Positions 46,801 to 59,394 of a stretch of 64,000 nt of DNA are shown here, piece after piece. Source of the stretch: Hepsetus odoe (Eukaryota; Chordata; Actinopteri; Characiformes; Hepsetidae); assembly GCA_017165825.1 (NCBI GenBank), contig CM029378.1, forward strand, positions 19,264,182 to 19,328,181, read 5' to 3'. The translations under genes and the position numbers were made by a program. The notes under the pieces were generated by a model, which saw only the letters and a list, made by a program, of their open reading frames with translations, did no database searches and had not been told where the DNA came from. Each line of letters opens with the position of its first letter. Position 1 is the stretch's first letter.

Positions 46801-49800
46801 GGACATTATACCAGAGTTTGCTAAATAAAATATTTATGATATCAGTTTTAACCTTGGTATGGAGATAATTATTAGCTATCAGTTTTCTTAAGGTACGGAA
46901 GAGCTTTACAATATACTCAAATCACAAACCGCTTTTCTATCACAAAGAACAGAGCAACTGAGTGAGCGAAAGAGATGTGGACCTCTATAATTGAAGTAGC
47001 CTTCATTTCAGAAATACTGCATTGAATTACATCATTCAGCTGCATATAAACAGAACGTATTTGCACACACGCTTTAAGTGTACATAATGCTGATTAACAG
47101 ATGGGGGGGGAGGGGGAGGGGGAGGGAAAAAAAAAGAAAGCAGCTTACACAGCCTACTTCTTCAGCATTAGCAAAGTCCACTGCACCTGCAAATGCCTTA
47201 CAGGTTACTGGGACACCACAACAAGAATGGCTAACAACGTGTAGGTGAAAAGTGCAGGAGCTGACGTATGCCACTGTACATAAGCTATAAAGGCACAGGG
47301 TTAGGAAACCCAGACAAGCTACACCCCCTTGCACTGACACAACAGGGCTATTCCTCAGCAACAACTATAATGCTGTAATGTACTGTCTTCCAATAAGTCA
47401 GCGGTATTTTTTTCAGCAATTTGTGCTGCAGCAGTTCTTCCGTGGGATCAGACTAGATGTGCTAACTTGAACTCCACACATGCATCACCGAGCCCGTTCC
47501 TTCTGTTACCAACACAACTTCAAACACTCCCACCTCTTCAGCTTGAAACGGCACCTGGTAATCAACTAAATTTACTTAACCTGTCAGATGTGTAAATATG
47601 TTTTTAAACATTTCAGAGAAATTGGGGAACTGTGTGTAAATTCTGTCTGGTTAGTCCAGCAAATTTTTGTTCTTGGTTGAATAGGCTCTTCTTTGTTAAG
47701 ACATTGTTTTCTTCAAGCTTTGCTATGGTCGGCAGGACCCGAATTAGCGTTGCCGCAGCACCTGTTCGGTTGGCTCATGTTAAGGACACAAAGCAGGTCG
47801 TCACAGGGCTAATACTTCAGCACAAGTCAAAGCAGGGAGCGAATGTCAATCTGATCCAGTCACACAGGCTACAGCTCACACACGCCTTCTCACATGCCTG
47901 AGCTTGTACAAAAACACTGTCAGCACAGATAGATCATCAACAAGTATGTGCAGCAGAACCCCTTCTTACATAAACACTCCCATGTTCCATCGAGAAGGGA
48001 CATCAGTGGGTTATTTACTTACATATTCTTTGACATTTTTGGTTTTCACTGCTTTGTAGGAGTAGTATGCTGGGTAGAGGGTTCCAAAGACCAGCCTGTG
48101 ACAAAAAGAAGATACATTAGTTTCTTGAAATGATATATTGTATGACAAGATTGTAAGTAATGGTTAGATTTACAAAGAGGGATTTTTTCCAGCTTGTCTT
48201 TTCTCAGTGAGTCCTGAGCCATCGTGAGCCACCCACTGAATTTCCTCCTACTGATTGCATTCACAAGATAAACAATGATTTCCTTTTCTTGTGCCCCTCT
48301 GCTGAAGGCATGCTAGCAAGCCAACCCCACACACACACACACGGGCGGACAAAAGAAAGTACGAGCATGAGTTTCTACTTAAAGTAAAAGGTCTCATGTG
48401 CAGCATATCGTACATAGGGTACACAATGTACAGTGTGATGTAAAGTTACTCTGACCAGTGTGTTTTTAGAGGGGGGGCTAGAAGGGACACTGAATGTGGG
48501 ACTGGCAGGGGTGGGGTATGGATGCAGATGACCTGGGATCAGCTCCACTTCCAGCAAATGACGGGCTTTCATCTGGAGGCTGCAGCTCTCAGCTGAGTCT
48601 CATTTATTATGTTCCACTCGGCTAAATTTGCGGGTGAGCCTGTGGAACAATGCACAGTGGAACCCGCTAGTGAAAGCAGCCTCACTGCTCCACCCTCCCC
48701 CTTTAGCCTTCCCAGCAGCATTTAGCAATTAGTGCTCAGTGTGCAGTTACTCCTTGCACTCAAAGGGTGCCAAGCATGGGGGGGACTACAGCTGTGTTAG
48801 AAAGACCCCCTTTGTATTTTTCGGCAGGCATAAATATTGAGAGTTAAATGGGATGGGGGCATAAACATGGGGGCAAACACCACAAACAATAGCATGGACC
48901 AAGGTGGAGCTAAATTACAGAATGTGATGAAAGAGAAAAGGCGGGCTTTGCTTGGTGCAGCCGTGTTCGGCGCTGAGAGCGGTAATCAATGTAGTGCTGA
49001 CAGATGAAGAAAGCCTCAAACACAAGGGAAAGTCATGGCTTGTGTTCTCTTCGAGCCTGCCGGGGGAGGCTTCAGAAATATCACAGGCAAGGATCAAGCA
49101 GAGGCGATTCCCAACTAATGATGCTGCCCTAGGAAACCTCAGCAGCAGTATAAGTGCACTATAGCTTAAACAGATTTAAAGAATTCTCAGCAAGTTATAC
49201 TTTCAGAGTAGGAACCTGGCTATAGTAATGGATGGTCTTTTGTAGGCGGGCAGTGAACTTTAGCCAAGTTTGGTTTGGCTTAAATATAGTAGCCTAATGT
49301 GTCCCTGCTATACTCTCCAGTCAGAAAAAGCATGCTTGACTCAGCAGTACAGCTAAACTGGGCAACCACTTGTGCTATGGCTCCACTGTCAAATACAGGG
49401 CAGGACTATGTGACCTAGAAAGTCAGGATGGTCTAAAAACAACCGTCACTGGACTTAAGCGATTTGTTTAGAAAATGAACTCACCAAAGAAATTTTGGAC
49501 ACTTTTAAATGCAGTCGTATGTGGTTTGTCTCTTCTTTGCTGAGGATGAAGCCACAGAAGATGAAATAACGAGAAGGGGCTGGAGGAATCATGAGAACAC
49601 AGACGCCTTCCCAAAAAACATTACGAGATACAGATTTTTTCCAAACCGCTTGTAACCTCGTTTGGAAAGTGTTTCACCAAATGTGTCAAGCTTATATAAG
49701 AAGAAACTTTTCTCCCAGTCTTCTGCTATGTGGCCCACATCCAGGGATCCACCTTGGCAGCAGTTTATTTTGCTGTTGCCATAGAAACAATAGGGCTGCA

Positions 49801-52338
49801 GGGCTCCAACAATAGTCTTTGGTTCCAGGTCTTTCACATTCTTTCCCTCCCCACCTGCAATGCTATAATTTCAAGGTCCATGTAACCTCTACTTCAGTAA
49901 ATGGGGGTCTGTGTGGTTAATAACTGGTATTTTTTATTCATTTGGACATTGTCTTAATCAGCTTTGGATGGGAAAATTTACTCCACACACATGCACGGCA
50001 CTAGAACAAAAAGAAACATGTGACTCAGCTTTGCACTGCCATCTCATAAGAGCTGCGTTTGAGCTAAAGAAAGCTGCATGGAAGGGCTTGGACTATCATT
50101 TAATTAAAACAGGTTTACCCACAGTTTGTATCCCATTCCACTGGCCTAGATTAAATGTGAATTAAGTAGAGTGGTAGACTTCAGGGACAGCACATTAATT
50201 CAAATGAATGAAGTAGCTTTATGAGGAATGCAAAATGGAACGTTAAAAGGATGCGTTATCTCCGCACCATAATAAGCTGAAAATTATATTTTACACTCTC
50301 CCTTCCATATTAGAGAAGAAAACAAGTGGGAAACTTGTCACGATGCTACCATGGAATTAGAACCGCAGCATAAGCACTGATGCCTTTACCTCAGCTTATA
50401 TTCACTCTCTCGCCCCCCCAAACTCATTCCCCGTTTTTACAGGGAAAAGTCTTGCCATCGCAAGAACAAATGTTTCTTCTCAAATGATGACACGTCCCAA
50501 AACGACTATAGCTAAAAGCCTCCATTTCCTTAAATGGGAAATGTGATCAGAATTGCAGGACTTCAATTAAAAATAAAATACGCACATGCAAGCACAAGTG
50601 TCAAATGTTTGACAGGCAATTCAGTCATAACGTGTGGCATTAACTTTATGCTAATTAAAAGGTCTATAAAGAAACCTTTGCTTCTTGTACATAAAAAAAA
50701 AAATCTTATACTTAAATTCTCAGTAAACAGTAAATTTGACTGCAGTAACTAAAACATATTCAAGCTAAACAGTCACTGGCATTTAAACTGTTACATATTT
50801 AAGTGATACGACTTTTGCACATGACATTACACTACATTAGTTTCTAGGGATTTTGCTATTGAATATGGTTATATTGAATATGCTTTATATCTGAAGCTGC
50901 CATTATAAATCACCTGTTTAGTCAGGTAATGGAATTTTAATTTTTTTGGGCGATCTTTCCGTTAATCTCTACACTAACAGTTCGCAAATAAAGTTTTATC
51001 CTTCAATCCAAGTACATGACTGAGGGACTCGAAGCTTGTATAATGAATATGCATAGAGAATAAATAGACTAAACCTGAGCAGCAGCAGCCTTCTTTCAAA
51101 CTTTACTGTTGTGAAGCTTTTTGCAGAGTTCACTGAATTCTTTGGATTTAAGAAATGTTTAGAGGACACTGAAGTACTGTGGCAGTGGAGGGTTGTTCTG
51201 AGCAATGCATGATAATGTTTGCCTCTACACTGTGTGCACAATTATAAAATGGAACAAATACAATGCTCAGCATGTGTGCACAATTAGACAACTATTAATG
51301 CGCAGAATTATTACTCAACTAAATGAAAAACAACGAACCCCCCCCCCCCCTTACTTGTTATTTTCATCTGTTAAAGTAAGAATAATAAACAACTTAAAAT
51401 GTGCACATAAGCAATTCTGGCATTTAAAAATCAGTGACCAATACAGCCACCCATCTTTTCAACAAAAGTCACCTTATGCCACATCCTTCACAAATACACA
51501 TTACCTGATCTGCTTAAATCCAATACAGACAAAATACTCACTTGCCTAATAATTGTGCACACAGTGTACAGCTGAAATAAAGGTCTATAAAAAGAACCCA
51601 GGTGAAGAATTGAAAGATTTAACATTAGTTAACTTAAACCATAGAATACTTATATTCTTAGTAACTATAAATTGCCTTCACAAGAAAGATATTTATAAGA
51701 TTTATACTTCTAAGAATTTTTTTGTTAAAAAGTCGACATAATTCAGACAGTTTCAAAAATAACTGTTGGAAAACTTAATGAAGAACGTTACTTGTATGCT
51801 TGTTATGAGAATGATTATAAAACTGCATAGAGAACATTTTACATCAATGTCCACTGTGAGCTGCACGTGTCTGTATTAAAGCTAGCGTCGGCATCAGACA
51901 CGATAAAATCTCGATACTTAGCCAATACTTCAAATTTCAACAAGGGGGCTAATGGAATCGTTAGGCTAGCTGCTGTTGGGAGGATGACTGGCTGCATGAT
52001 TTTATCCATGTATAGAGCTCTGTACAAACACAACTTAAAAGTACAGGAGATGACAGGAAAAGGATGACTGGAAGAGCCTCATTTTACATTCTCTTTCATC
52101 CATGCCATACTTGAGATTAGTAGCTGCACTTTCTCTTTTGCCTGAACTCACCATTCCATAGGCTCAAACGTGTTCAGCACAGGGGCGTGCATGATGAAAT
52201 AAGCTTCTCCTGATCTTTGTGTAGGAGAGTCTGGTAACCCAAGGGAAAATATCATTACTGTTACTGTGTCTGTGGCTTTTTTCATTCCTGTATGTGGTAA
52301 GACGGCTTTAAAATGGACAGTGGCCTAATTTAGGAATT

Positions 52339-52374
<36 letters not shown>

Positions 52375-55300
52375 CTTCAAAGAAGTAATAAACAATCAAA
52401 CCATTTCATTGCACTTTACATAGGCTGCTTTAAAATGTGTGTTACTTGCTAATGGAAAACATTTTTTTAAGTCAATAATTTCAAATAAACACAAAACATT
52501 TCATGCAGCCCTAAAGGCCGTCCTTTGACAGTGCTCAGGCCAATAAGCAATTGGAGCACCAAAAAATGCTAAATTTGGGGATAGGACTGGAACTGCTTAT
52601 CTCTCAAAGTTTACAAGGGGCGGGGCATTCAAATACACAGGGGCTCTAAATGGGTTCTACTACTATAATAGCAATAGTTACCAAGAGCCTACTCACACAA
52701 GGATGTCATTACCCTATAAAGGACTGTCAAGCACACTTTGTGCATTGTCTTGATTGCACATCAGCCTCCCATCTGGACTTGATAAGCAGTCCAACAAGTG
52801 TCTGAGTGACAGTAGCATTACAACCCAAGCACCAATCCATGTACTTGTTGCACTTTCACTGGGCAACCATATGCCAACTGAGTATGCCAGAACAAAGATC
52901 TGGTGCTCTTAGGGCAACAATTAGGCTGATTTCATTACAAACCAGTTCACTTTCATCATCCACATTAGAAGCACAGTAAATTTAGTCAGGGATGTGACAA
53001 CACTGTTGAAATCATTTTTGTGTACCCATTAATGGCTTGTATTCTCCAGAACCTTTGTGTAATATAAATAAAATGTACTGCACATCATTGTCTGCTGTTT
53101 CACAGAGAGAAGCTCTCCATCCTAGAGCTGGAGCCCTGGAGGAAATGGAGCCTGCCTGGAGATTTCTTGAAGCAATTTCAGCAAAACCTGGCCTTGATAC
53201 TGCAGGGAGCAGCTGAAAAAATAAAATCTTCAGACAGGCCTTGACATTCTGTTTTAGGTCAACTTTGAGTTTCCTGCTAAGAAACACGGACACGCTACAC
53301 CCACTCGGGCGACAGCGCAGCCAAGCTGCCATGGCAAGCCAGATGCTGGGGGCACATAATGAAAGCAAGATATCCAAAGGGCCCATGTTACAACATCTGG
53401 TTCAGCTCATACTGCTGAACTGCACTTTTTTTTTAAGGCTAAAGCATAACAAAGAGTCCAAACCCACTTTGCTTCATCATAAGCAACACATTCTTCTTAT
53501 AAAACAGAAAAACTAGATATTTAGCCTTATCTATCAAAGAATCAACAATGCTTTCCAAATTCCTTGTACAAGTAATGTGCCAGTCTATCAGTTTTGCATA
53601 CGTCATCTCTGACGTATTGAATTGTTCCCCACAAAATGAGTCAAACGAGAGAGTTGCAGAATTAAGCAGCAACCCAACATCTGTAGTACTTGCATTAATT
53701 TGTAGTGGAAAGAGCTCCCTGTACATGGAGGAATAGCAAAGCCCTAAAAACACTGAACGTGTAATACAGTTTGTTATACTAATTGCAAGAAGCAGGTTAG
53801 TCTAAACAATGGATGAGTGGGCTGCTTAAAAACAGGTCATGCACAAAGCAACAGTATCTTATGTAATGTGACCAAGACCCCCTAGCAGTGCTGTCTGATT
53901 TAGAAAGTCAGAAGAAGGCATTTAACAGCATTTTGGATGGCAGCTCACAGCAATTCAAATCCTTGAAAAATGATTATTTTTTGCTTCACAAACCAGTATT
54001 CAAATTAACCTATTTTAACCTACATTATTTGTAAACACAGAACAAAGTCATTCACAATCATCAAATTTTAGATGCTGAATGACCATGACACAAAGAACCA
54101 TCCAAAGCAATTTAACTTTGTTTTTGGTGAGCCTAAAGTGAACATATTGGAAGCTTAGCGTTCCTTCTCCTAACAGTTCCAGCTAAATAAATATTACTCG
54201 CTGCTGTACTGTGCATTATTTTTGAACATCTGTCTTGATTTTGTTTTTCCAGATTAGAGAAGTAAGAAGAATCACCCATGCAAGTAAACATGCTTGTAAT
54301 TACTAACCAGATTTTAAAAATAAACAACAAAAACATTTACCTCAAAAAATTGTCATTAGGTGACAATGTTAATATTATGTCTGGCTTAAGCGGAATAATC
54401 TAAACGATACCAAATCAAATAAACAGCAGACATCTCCAGCATGTCTAACATTCAATGGAGATGACCAGCACTGCGCTTCAGCAAACTGCTTAAAAGGGCT
54501 TACCTTGGCAAAGATGTTAGCATTAATAGAAGAAACAAAATATGTATTAGGTATAAAGTAATAGGAATGTGTTTTTTGAAGTCTATACTTTCTTATGGTT
54601 TTAAGAACACAGGCTTGGTGTACACTTCCATTAGCAGCACACCTGATTTAAAAACCAGGCATGAAACTAATGATGAATGACTAATTATATTGGAATTTTC
54701 GAAGGAGAGCTTCAAAATATTTAAGATACATAAAATCAAAAATTACTGTAAATAATTGTATTCTTATTTGTGCTTAACATTAGTTTTTGAAGATATCATG
54801 CCTACTGTCCAGATAAAAAGCTTTTAAAATGGTTAGCTAACCATTGGGTTACAGTATATAGAAATGTGGTTTTATAAATATTTATAAATTTAAAAAAAAA
54901 AAACAAGGCAAACAAAACATTTAGAAAATGCTGCTGATGTCTGTGCTCCAACTGATTTACTAAACCTATAAATTAACAACACAGCTGAACCAAGTGTTCA
55001 CCGCTCAGCGTGGGACACAAGTCACATAGAAAGTAAATAACCCTGGGCTGTGAAATACATTGATTTTAGCTTATATAACCAATACATTTTTGTTCAACCC
55101 AGAACTAATTATTTTCCAACATGTGTGTTTATTTGTTTAACTTCATCTGATTAAAAAGCACCAAACTGAGCTTTAACATCCTACACCTTCACCCGCCAAA
55201 AGCATCAACACAGCAGGACCAATTCTTTTGTTTTTGCTCTGCATTCAAGACACTCGTGTTAAAGATCAAATGGTAAACATGAGACGGGAGATCAGATTTT

Positions 55301-56234
55301 CAGCTTTTACTTTCTGCTTTCTTAAGTCATCCAGCCTTTTATCCCAGCATATTTCAGTCTGCGTTTGTTCTAGAGGGTTTCTTCTTCGGGAGGTCAATGT
55401 GCCAAGATACACCGGTGTAACAGCAAACACCAAATCTCCCATCTCACGTTCAGATTTTGATCTCAAACGTCTTGGGAAGGAATGGTATGTTCTATTTTCA
55501 AATGCACACATCTCACTTACAGCACATGAGCATCAAGAGACGCTCATTCAGGTGGGACAGGCCTGGTCAGGCTAACCTGAATGTTGAAAAACAAAAGTGG
55601 AATCCATGACACACAGGGAAGGAACGGTGGAAACCACCGAGGAGTTCAAATCTCGTGATAAATACCTGAACCTCGCCCTCGAGGCAGATCCCAGTTTTAG
55701 TGAAAGCACATGCAGCTTTGTCTCTGAGCGCCACAAAGCACAGCATCAACAAAGGAGCTCGTGTGGTTATGCAGGTCTCTTCAGAGCTGTACTAAAGAAA
55801 ATGTCTAACTCTGATCACTCGGCCCCACATCGACAGTTGTTCTGTGCATGTTAGCTTGCGCCATGCCCAGCTCATCTTAAACTGGGTTTATATGCGTGAG
55901 GATAAATAACATTGGCAGGCGGGCGGTGTGGGCAAACAGCCCAGGACAACCAGCGCACAGTTTTGGTTGAAATATCAAGCTGTATGTGCAATTTCTTCCA
56001 ACAAACATCACCCGAACATTCTCTGTAGTTCCAGTTTCAGCAGCAAAAGTTGGAGGCAGAAATAAGTGGCTAGATGAAATAAGTGGCAAGATAAAGTTAC
56101 TCGTTGCTAACGCTAGCTAGCGGGGTCAGGCGACAGCGCTACAAAGCAGAGACGTTACAAAGATTTCTCCATGAATGTGAGCACACTTTAAAGAATACTT
56201 ACACCACAGCCCTCGATATAATCCACGACACCAT
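37534..56234 (-). CDS. reep3: reep3, receptor expression-enhancing protein 3, eight exons
   Basis: ER membrane-shaping protein of the REEP1-4 group; REEP3/4 bind microtubules and keep ER off mitotic chromosomes. Minus-strand exons in order: 56203-56234, 48023-48095, 42301-42377, 41873-41993, 41385-41498, 40075-40222, 37863-37999 and 37534-37614. They join without frame conflict into 260 residues (the human protein is of similar length). The TB2/DP1/HVA22 region (about 1-100) opens MVSWIISRAVVLVFGTLYPA and has hydrophobic hairpins around YWIVFALYTVV and VAFVIWLLSPYTRGASLIYR. Then come EIDDYIVQAKERSYNTMLNF, GAITEKLRSFSMADL and an acidic stretch before RRSQSVK. The C-terminus (RYGSLKIKGRRRPA...) is basic. 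REEP3 fits better than REEP4 at the central and C-terminal segments. Intron 5 uses a GC donor. Fish can have two reep3 copies; which one this is cannot be told. Confidence 0.95.
37863..37999 (-). CDS. reep3: reep3 exon 7
   Basis: YYMYEQEERTDEENEGVFSE then DEAVTQRGVRRSQSVK and a basic end. The acceptor TACTTCCAG lies next to a (TG)n tract in the intron. Donor GAT|GTAAGG. Confidence 0.93.
38000..40074 (-). other. reep3 intron 6
   Basis: 2075 bases with no embedded gene. 38429-38472 holds a 19-base direct duplication (TCCTTTGCCCTAGTCTCAG) at a 25-base period. About 39090-39830 is repeat-poor with balanced composition. Confidence 0.6.
40075..40222 (-). CDS. reep3: reep3 exon 6
   Basis: GQGAITEKLRSFSMADLTQI then PQDEVDGQLYMGYSNPARRG. 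The acceptor is TTCTTCAG|G. Serines of LRSFS are the conserved phosphorylation-type motif of REEP3/4. Confidence 0.94.
40223..41384 (-). other. reep3 intron 5 (GC-AG)
   Basis: Minus-strand ends are GCAAGT...TTCTTCAG. It contains a 32-base poly(A) run on the plus strand at 40784-40815. Confidence 0.7.
41385..41498 (-). CDS. reep3: reep3 exon 5
   Basis: 38 codons, EIDDYIVQAKERSYNTMLNF to AAVTAAVK. It ends AAG|GCAAGT, a non-canonical GC donor with otherwise strong consensus. Confidence 0.94.
41873..41993 (-). CDS. reep3: reep3 exon 4
   Basis: FPLYYEIKVAFVIWLLSPYT then RGASLIYRKILHPLLTSRER, the end of the TB2/DP1/HVA22 domain. The donor is AGG|GTAATT. Confidence 0.96.
42301..42377 (-). CDS. reep3: reep3 exon 3
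   Basis: VRWMMYWIVFALYTVVETVS then DLTIA and a split Trp codon. Acceptor GTGCAG|G, donor TG|GTAAGA. Confidence 0.96.
42378..48022 (-). other. reep3 intron 2
   Basis: 5645 bases, AT-rich, with A or T homopolymers (43160, 46355, 46445) and a G/A-rich tract at 47101-47138. No SINE, LINE or embedded gene is seen. Confidence 0.6.
48023..48095 (-). CDS. reep3: reep3 exon 2
   Basis: LVFGTLYPAYYSYKAVKTKN then VKEY, the first membrane hairpin region. Acceptor CACAG|G, donor TAT|GTAAGT. Confidence 0.96.
51226..51568. mobile_element. Non-autonomous DNA transposon with TA target duplication
   Basis: Both ends show the inverted repeat CACTGTGTGCACAATTAT, each flanked by TA (51226-51227 and 51567-51568), typical of Tc1/mariner-type insertion. 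The interior has no long frame. The left inner part holds a C11-type run near 51340. The superfamily is inferred from the TA duplication only. Confidence 0.8.
52343..52372. repeat. (AT)n microsatellite
   Basis: About 14 AT units in reep3 intron 1. Confidence 0.95.
56203..56234 (-). CDS. reep3: reep3 exon 1 (coding part)
   Basis: Ten codons plus two bases: MVSWIISRAV and the first two bases of the next Val. The donor is GGT|GTAAGT on the minus strand, followed by an intron of 8107 bases. Confidence 0.95.
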
Positions 56235-56700
56235 CCTGCTGCAGGTCTGCGGCGCATGAGAGACGACGAGGCCGCGCTGGGGCGCCGACTGCCGGCTAAG
56301 CTAGCGAGCTAAGCTAGCGCGGCTAATGGTTTAGCAACTGCAGCTGCTGAAGTTCAGTACTACGGTCGAAAACGTCAACTAAGCATTCGCGGTGGTGTTA
56401 AATACTGCCATATTATAAAGAGAGCCCGCTGCCGTGTGAGAAGATTTGTTTTCCGCCGCTGGCCTCGCTCCCTCCGAGCTCTCCTCCCAAGGATCCACGG
56501 TTAGCAAGGTGCGAGTTCTGACGTCAGAGATAATTTGATCTGCTAGGCCCGCCCTTCCCTCTGTCTGATTGGTAGATATCTTGTGTTTATATTGACTTTC
56601 GGGCAACGATTGGCCCGTCAACTGTTGAATCAAATATTGGCGTTTAAAAAAACGAATACAGACTTAGCAACGCGTTCAACAACTGCGACCGAGCAGCGGT
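56235..56700 (-). promoter_or_regulatory. reep3 promoter region
   Basis: CpG-rich sequence directly upstream of the reep3 ATG on the minus strand. It holds a perfect CRE octamer TGACGTCA at 56519-56526, and CCAAT boxes in reep3 orientation at 56568-56572 and 56609-56613. No TATA box is seen. GCTAGC-type palindromes cluster at 56110-56330 around exon 1. Confidence 0.65.
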
Positions 56701-56849
56701 GATGACAACCACCACAAGCGATGATTTCAAATGGAAATGTTTAAGAAATAGTCTTTATCTGAGATATTTACTCTGCGGCAGGCTTCTGGAAAGAACCCTC
56801 ATTATTTTCTAACTTGCTAGGGCATCAGCTAAAGAAGAACAAAAATATC

Positions 56850-57402
56850 CAGTACTGGGCAAAAGTTTTAGGCAGGTGTGAAAAAAATGCTGTAAACAAA
56901 GAATGTTTTCAGAAATGGAAGTGTTAATCATTTATTTTCATCAATCAACAAAATGCGGTGAATGAACAAAAGAGAAATCTAAATCAAATCAATATTTGGT
57001 GTGACCACCCTTTGCCTTCAAAACAGCATCAGTTCTTCTAGGTACACTTGCACACAGTTTTTGAAGGAACTCGGCTGGTAGGTTGTTCCAAACATGACTG
57101 TGTTTCAACCTCCGTGTGGCATTGATGATCATCAGCACCTGTTTGGTAAAACTGGTTGATCATACACCAACTATAATCCTACAAAATCCCTGACTTTGTG
57201 CACGTGTACCTAGAAGAACTGATGCTGGTTTGAAGGCAAAAGTTAGTAACACCAAATATTGATTTGATTGAGATTTTTCTTTTGTTCGCTCACTTTGCAT
57301 TTTGTAAATTGATAAAAATAAACAATCATTATTTACATTTCTGAAAGCATTCTTTGTTTACAGCATTTTTTAACACCTGCCTAAAACTTTTGCACAGTAC
57401 TG
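56850..57402. mobile_element. Long-terminal-inverted-repeat DNA transposon (non-autonomous)
   Basis: The left end CAGTACTGGGCAAAAGTTTT matches the inverted right end (AAAACTTTTGCACAGTACTG). The inverted similarity continues inward for about 200 bases on each side (TTTTAGGCAGGTGT, TCAAATCAATATTTGGTGT, CAGCATCAGTTCTTCTAGG). This leaves a small centre and no transposase. If the element starts at CTGGGC, it is flanked by TA on both sides, as in Tc1/mariner elements. Several arm mismatches show it is not recent. Confidence 0.85.
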
Positions 57403-59261
57403 TATTTCATGCCTGTCAAACTGTCTTATCTTAAACTTCGAGTAGATTAAAGAAATGGGGAAAAGTGCCTAAAGATACATGGTTCTAGATAAAGGGGTTC
57501 CTACCACGCAGCGTTCGGCATCAGCAGTAAACCTGATCATCTGGATCGTCTACACCTGTTTCTTCACTGCTTCATTCCTTCAGGTAGATGGTTTTGTTCT
57601 GCTTGAATGATTTATACTTAAATCACTTTGTGGCTTAAACAGCAAAAATAATCCTGCGAAGCTGATCAGGTTTTGGGACTGCACTGAAAATGAGAGCCAA
57701 AAACTTTGTGACAAAAATGACTCCGGGCTCAAGACCTCTTCACAGCACTGCATCCTGTGAATACAGTGTCTCAGAGACAAATAGTCTGGAAAAAGTATAT
57801 TTTTCATCTCACAACTAAATTGCAGAATGGTTATATCAATTTGGCATGACTGACGACTGTGGGACCAATGAATGTTTCATATTCTGGTGAAATCAATGTT
57901 AACACATAAATGAGATGTAGGTGAATGCGTGAAATAATGGAAAGCACAGACATGACTGTTCATTATTATGAAGCTGTAAAAGATTTCAGTATCCTACAGA
58001 AAAAAGACATTAAGAGATTAAAACATGTCCAGAGAAACATCCTATTTGTTTAACATTTGTTGCAGATATTCAGAGAATTTTTTTTGCAAAAAGTATCGCG
58101 TTCCCATAGTGATTTCACAAAACTGGTGAAAGTAGTAATACTTCATCCACTGGCTGGGGAGTAGCTTTCTAACTGATTGAAATACATGTTAACAAGAAAC
58201 ACATCAAGGGTAGTAGAACAAGCTTGGCAACAGCTGACATCTGTGAATTGTGGCTTCTCCTGCTAATCTTGTTGTTATTCATCAGCACGTCTGAAGTGAA
58301 GGGAATTTCCTCCCCTGCGTCGAGCCTGACCATCTCAGCTCCAGCACATGAATACCGAATATCTGCAGGCCTTTAAGTGACATAGCAACAGACCACAACA
58401 AAAATAGCCACCGTGGTGCTCTCTATTGCAAATTAATCGTTGTTGCTGGTGTCTTCAACCATTTCATCATGTTTTAATGAGTTAATTACATAAAGTGGGA
58501 ATTTCTGGCCATATTTTTCAATGCAAAGTAGCAATTACTATTTCCCATGTGGTGGGTGCTATAATAGACATTATCTAATTACAAAGGTGCTATGAACACA
58601 TTGCATTACCTGCAAAGATGTTCATAGTGTAAGATAGATTCTAATGCCATGTCAAATTGATAATAATTTAATGTGTTAAGACATTCAGCCTCTGCCTTCC
58701 CTTCGCTGCTGTTTACTGATAATAGCTGGCACTGAACAGGCCTATACATTGCACTGGCCACTTCCTTCTAGCACTGGTTTTCTGCTTTTCTTCATGACCA
58801 GACAGGCAGGACTTAACTGCCATCTCAGGAGCTCTATGATTTGTGATTCTATCAGCAGCAGCCTATCCTTCTCCATCTACTCCCCTGACCTGAAGGTGAC
58901 ACGGGGCTGATTGCTTCCAGTGGACATGCTTTACATACAACAGCAACCCCCCCCCCCTCCTTATCTGCCCTGCCGGTCTGCAATAAACCTAGAATGGAGG
59001 TGAAAAGCACTTGCACATAAAAAGCAAGCCACTTTGGAATGCTTGGTCCATAGTGTGCATGCAGAAAATGATGCATCCACATTCAAACAAACATTTATCA
59101 CATCTCCAATTACAAGGCACAGTCACACTGAAGCACTAATACTAATGGTCTCATTGGTGATTAAAGGAAATGAATGAAATTCCTTCACTGTGAACAGAGA
59201 TTCTAGATTTAATCCATCCAAACACACCAGTGGTGAACACACGCACCAGGAGAAGGAGCAG
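57403..59261. other. Intergenic between reep3 and jmjd1c, no gene recognised
   Basis: AT-rich unique DNA with a C-run near 58948. Open frames of 75-76 codons lack motifs. Confidence 0.5.
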
Positions 59262-59394
59262 TGCCTTATCCAGCATCCGGGAAGCAGTGATGGGGGGATG
59301 CTACCTTGCTTAAAGGTACCTAAGGGTAACCTTCTAGTTTGGGACTCGGACCCGGGACCCTCTGATCATGGTGGCAATGAAGCCACCACTGCCT
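59262..59394 (-). mobile_element. SINE family B, left half
   Basis: Complemented copy: GGGAAGCAGTGATGGGGGGA, TAAGGGTAACCTTCTAGTTT, GGACTCGGACCCGGGACC, and the complemented head near 59385. The right half is missing. Confidence 0.82.

Larger units (their letters stand above)
48096..56202 (-). other. reep3 intron 1
   Basis: 8107 bases. About 48580-49170 is a repeat-poor, balanced-composition island. One Tc1/mariner-like miniature element lies at 51226-51568 and an (AT)n tract at 52343-52372. No family A or B SINE is seen. Confidence 0.6.
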
